This document shows, piece by piece, positions 5,924 to 8,451 of a stretch of DNA of 8,451 nucleotides; the first letter of the stretch is position 1, and each line of letters starts with the position of its first letter. The position numbers and the translations under genes are program-made. The DNA lies in assembly GCA_003456765.1 (NCBI GenBank), contig DMOT01000039.1, positions 1-8,451 of the forward strand. The letters run 5' to 3'. The notes beneath the pieces were generated by a model. It worked only from the letters and a program-made list of their open reading frames with translations, made no database searches and had not been told where the DNA came from. Source of the DNA: Bacillota bacterium (GTDB taxonomy: Bacteria > Bacillota > DTU025).

Positions 5924-6643
5924 ATGGTGTTGAGAGTCCGTATTGTGAAAGGCGAGGAAGCCCGGTTCGTTCCGCACCTGGGGTTCATGAGAGCTTTTGA
6001 ACGTGCCATGAGGCGCGCCGAGATTCCGGTTGCATATTCTGAAGGCTACCACCCATTGCCCAAGTTTTCGTTTGCCAGCGCTCTTGGTGTGGGCATCACC
6101 AGCGAAGCGGAATACGCTGATATCCAGCTTGATCCTGACGGACCTGAGATCGGTGTCGAGGAAGCCTTTGATGCTCTGGGTGCCAAGATGCCGCCAGGCC
6201 TCGCTGTGGTGGCAGCCTGCTCATATTGGGGCAAGTCTTCGCTTGCCTCCCGCGTAGAGTACGCCTCCTATCGCACGAGCGCATGTCCCGGATTGAACGA
6301 CGCGGCATCCGTCTTTGCGGGCCTGTGTACCTCTCCGGGCATGGTCACTACCAAGAGCGGGCAAAAAGAGGTAGACATCAGAAAGCTCGTGCGCAAAATA
6401 TCAGTGGCAGATGGCGGCGCATTGGAATTCGTCTGTGCATGTGGCGGGCGCGCCCATCTCAGACCTGAGAACCTCCTTGCGCATCTATCTTCGATTGCCG
6501 GGGCTAACTTGAATGCCGTTCGGCTTCGAATCCATCGCACTGGATTGTTTTTTGTTGAAAATGGGGAGCTAGTCTCCCCTATGGCTTGCAAATGCAAAGA
6601 TTTGGTCATCGCTAAGGGTTGGAAGCCCGGGGAGTTGAGTTGA
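5924..6643 (+). CDS. DUF2344 / TIGR03936-like protein, partner of the upstream radical SAM protein
   Basis: The 239-aa protein has no experimentally known function that I can name. The N-terminal half matches the DUF2344 family: RVRIVKGEEARFVPHLGFMR (4-23), ERAMRRAEIPVAYSEGYHPLPKFSFASALGVGITS (26-60), then EYADIQL (63-69). The second half has the family's GQKEVDIRKLV (146-156) before a core strand region. It has no signal peptide or membrane segment and looks like a soluble cytoplasmic protein. In many bacteria this domain is fused to the C-terminus of the radical SAM protein; here it is a separate gene 7 bases downstream with a strong shared ribosome binding site, which supports a physical partnership. 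A small oddity is HLG (18-20) where relatives usually have HLD. It contains scattered cysteines, including a CxC near 171-173 and another at 222-224, without an obvious metal-site pattern. Confidence 0.9.
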   Translation: MVLRVRIVKGEEARFVPHLGFMRAFERAMRRAEIPVAYSEGYHPLPKFSFASALGVGITSEAEYADIQLDPDGPEIGVEEAFDALGAKMPPGLAVVAACSYWGKSSLASRVEYASYRTSACPGLNDAASVFAGLCTSPGMVTTKSGQKEVDIRKLVRKISVADGGALEFVCACGGRAHLRPENLLAHLSSIAGANLNAVRLRIHRTGLFFVENGELVSPMACKCKDLVIAKGWKPGELS

Positions 6644-8451
6644 ATGGCGAGAGAAATTGTTGTCAACTCCGACAATGGCGAAGTAAGGGCCGCCATCCTT
6701 GAGAATGGAAAGCTTGTAGATCTTTTTGTGGAGAGGTCAGTTCATCCCCGATACGCGGGGAATATCTACAAGGGAGTAGTTGAAAATGTTCTCCCTGGGA
6801 TGCAAGCGGCCTTCGTCAATATAGGTTTGGAGCGCAACGCGTTTTTGTATGTAGATGATGCCCTTGCGGGGCGCAATGGACGCAATTCCCGTATGGTGCG
6901 GGAGGCGGATGGAGAAGAAATATCGGTTCCAAGGAAGAAATCGACGTCGATCAAGGATATTCTCAAACCCGGTCAGGAGATCATGGTTCAAGTTACCAAG
7001 GAGCCCATTGGCACGAAAGGTGCCAGGGTCGTAACGGATGTCACGTTGCCAGGCAGATATGTAGTGCTCATGCCTACAGTGGATTACGTGGGCGTGTCTC
7101 GGCGCATAGAGGAAGAGGGTGAGCGCGAGCGATTGCGCAAGATAGCGCAGTCTTCCAAACCGCGTCGGGTCGGCGTAATAGTGAGGACGGTCGCTGAGGG
7201 AAAGAACCAGGAGGAGATTGCCTCCGATATTCAGTTCCTTGTGAAGCTTTGGAGACGGATTCAAGGAAGAAACCGAAGAGCACGTGGCTCGACCTTGCTT
7301 CATCAAGAATATGACCTTGCATTCAGGCTGGTCCGTGATCATTTTGCTGCTGATGTTACCAAGTTCGCTGTGGATGATCCCAAGGAGCACAGAAAGGTGC
7401 TCGATCTGTCCAGGATGTATTCCGAGACAATGAGGGATCGAATCCACCTCTATACAGGCCAGGAACCGATCTTCGATACTTACGGCCTGGAGGAGGAGAT
7501 AGCCAGGACCTTGAGGCGCAAGGTTTGGCTGTCTTGCGGCGGGTATATTGTCATCGACAACACAGAGGCTCTCACTGCTATAGACGTAAACACGGGGAAG
7601 TACATCGGATCTACGTCCCTGGCGGATACTGTTTTGAAGACGAATCTTGAGGCGGCTGAGGAGATTGCAAGGCAGCTCAGGCTGAGAAATATCGGCGGGA
7701 TAATAGTCATCGACTTTATTGACATGGAGAACGATGCTCATCAGCGCAAGGTCACTGACAAGCTGGAGGAGGCTCTCGCGCGCGACAAGACCAAGGCCAC
7801 TGTGCTGGGGTTCACCCATCTTGGCCTCGTTGAGATGACAAGGAAAAAGGTGCAAGAGGGCCTGGCTGAGTCTATGACGAAGGTTTGCCCGACATGTGAT
7901 GGAAGGGGAAGAATCCTTTCAGAAGAGACTCTCTCGTTCCGTGCCATGCGTGCAATCAAGAAGGAGGCTCTCTCCACTGATCAGCCTGCAATGCTTGTTC
8001 TGCTGCATCCATCGGTCGCTGCGATGCTGATAGGTGCTGGCGGATCCAATCTTTCTGCGCTTGAGCAGGAGACGGGGAAAACCATATATGTAAAGGGCAG
8101 CTTCGATCAGAAGCTGGAGGACATAGTGATTGCCGCCGTCGGATCCAAGGAAGATGTAGAGAAAAAGGCATTGCCCGTTTCAGCCGGCGACAGGCTCGAA
8201 GTGGTCGTAGAAGAGCCCCATGTGAGCAACAGCAGAGACGGGATTGCAAGGCTGGAAGGCTATGTAATAGACGTAGAAGGTGCGGGTCGGCTAATCGGGG
8301 AGAAGCTTCTCGTTCAGGTAACTAAGGTCTTCAAGACATACGCCAGAGCGCAAATGGTCGAAGTAGCCTCGGAGGGTGACGAGAAGAAGCAGCCCAAAGA
8401 AGATAGCGCAAAAGACAAGCAAAAAGGCGGACAGAACAACAAACAGGGTGG
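6644..8451 (+). CDS. rng: Ribonuclease E/G family endoribonuclease (3' end beyond window)
   Basis: This family makes single-strand endonucleolytic cuts in mRNA decay and rRNA/tRNA processing. 602 codons are visible with no stop before the window edge. The ATG abuts the DUF2344 TGA (6641-6643), with GGGGAG (6629-6634) as ribosome binding site. An S1 domain covers about 36-125, with GNIYKGVVENVLPGMQAAFV (39-58). The DNase I-like catalytic core carries AIDVNTG (Asp314) and IVIDFIDM (Asp357). Their 43-residue spacing equals that of E. coli RNase E D303/D346 (from memory). The Zn-link CPTC is at 415-418, 58 residues after Asp357 as in RNase E. After the core come a KH-like stretch (about 450-486, LIGAGGSNLSALEQETG) and a TRAM-like segment (about 513-573). 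A charged, Lys/Gln/Asp-rich tail (from 577) continues off the window. Clostridial-type RNase G is the best label; RNase E versus G cannot be decided by name alone. Confidence 0.95.
   Translation, partial: MAREIVVNSDNGEVRAAILENGKLVDLFVERSVHPRYAGNIYKGVVENVLPGMQAAFVNIGLERNAFLYVDDALAGRNGRNSRMVREADGEEISVPRKKSTSIKDILKPGQEIMVQVTKEPIGTKGARVVTDVTLPGRYVVLMPTVDYVGVSRRIEEEGERERLRKIAQSSKPRRVGVIVRTVAEGKNQEEIASDIQFLVKLWRRIQGRNRRARGSTLLHQEYDLAFRLVRDHFAADVTKFAVDDPKEHRKVLDLSRMYSETMRDRIHLYTGQEPIFDTYGLEEEIARTLRRKVWLSCGGYIVIDNTEALTAIDVNTGKYIGSTSLADTVLKTNLEAAEEIARQLRLRNIGGIIVIDFIDMENDAHQRKVTDKLEEALARDKTKATVLGFTHLGLVEMTRKKVQEGLAESMTKVCPTCDGRGRILSEETLSFRAMRAIKKEALSTDQPAMLVLLHPSVAAMLIGAGGSNLSALEQETGKTIYVKGSFDQKLEDIVIAAVGSKEDVEKKALPVSAGDRLEVVVEEPHVSNSRDGIARLEGYVIDVEGAGRLIGEKLLVQVTKVFKTYARAQMVEVASEGDEKKQPKEDSAKDKQKGGQNNKQG

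Noticed and set aside
6737..7855. 372-codon open frame on the minus strand inside the RNase gene
   Set aside because: The plus strand encodes an unbroken RNase E/G with both catalytic Asp motifs and the Zn-link across this span. The minus-strand translation has no recognisable domain and is a by-product of plus-strand codon bias.

Overview
The window is a tightly packed, one-strand (+) gene cluster with moderate GC (roughly 50-55% by eye). Gene content and order point to a chromosome of an endospore-forming or spore-ancestral Bacillota, most likely a Clostridia-type lineage. The order minC-minD-minE-rodA-SpoIVFB-like protease-radical SAM-DUF2344-RNase E/G elaborates the Bacillus subtilis mreBCD-minCD-spoIVFAB-rplU layout. 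The presence of MinE and RodA here and the split radical SAM/DUF2344 pair fit Clostridia rather than Bacilli. No genus is claimed.

Bases 1-33 look like the last codons of an upstream gene, probably penicillin-binding protein 2. Bases 45-1884 hold the division-site selection genes minC, minD and minE. MinD is the membrane ATPase, MinC the FtsZ inhibitor, and MinE the topological regulator that stimulates MinD. Bases 1953-3071 encode a RodA-type SEDS peptidoglycan glycosyltransferase, the usual partner of the PBP2 expected just upstream. Bases 3175-4095 encode an M50 intramembrane metalloprotease of the SpoIVFB type with a C-terminal CBS-like domain; the usual SpoIVFA partner gene is not beside it. 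Bases 4111-5916 encode a large radical SAM protein (TIGR03960-like) with a B12-binding-like N-terminus, and bases 5924-6643 its constant companion, a DUF2344 (TIGR03936-like) protein. Bases 6644-8451 encode an RNase E/G family ribonuclease that runs off the right edge.

The genes are separated by 0 to about 100 bases, with one 1-base overlap (minC/minD) and one direct abutment (DUF2344/rng). They are probably co-transcribed and partly translationally coupled. No intrinsic terminator, tRNA, rRNA, CRISPR array or mobile element is visible. The two largest gaps (68 bases before rodA and 103 bases before the protease) contain inverted repeats but no convincing promoter or terminator. No stretch above 300 bases lacks a gene.

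The division, elongation and protease genes are familiar. The least understood part is the radical SAM/DUF2344/RNase trio. Its first two members have no assigned reaction that I know of, and the RNase carries a KH-like segment and a TRAM-like segment after its catalytic core.
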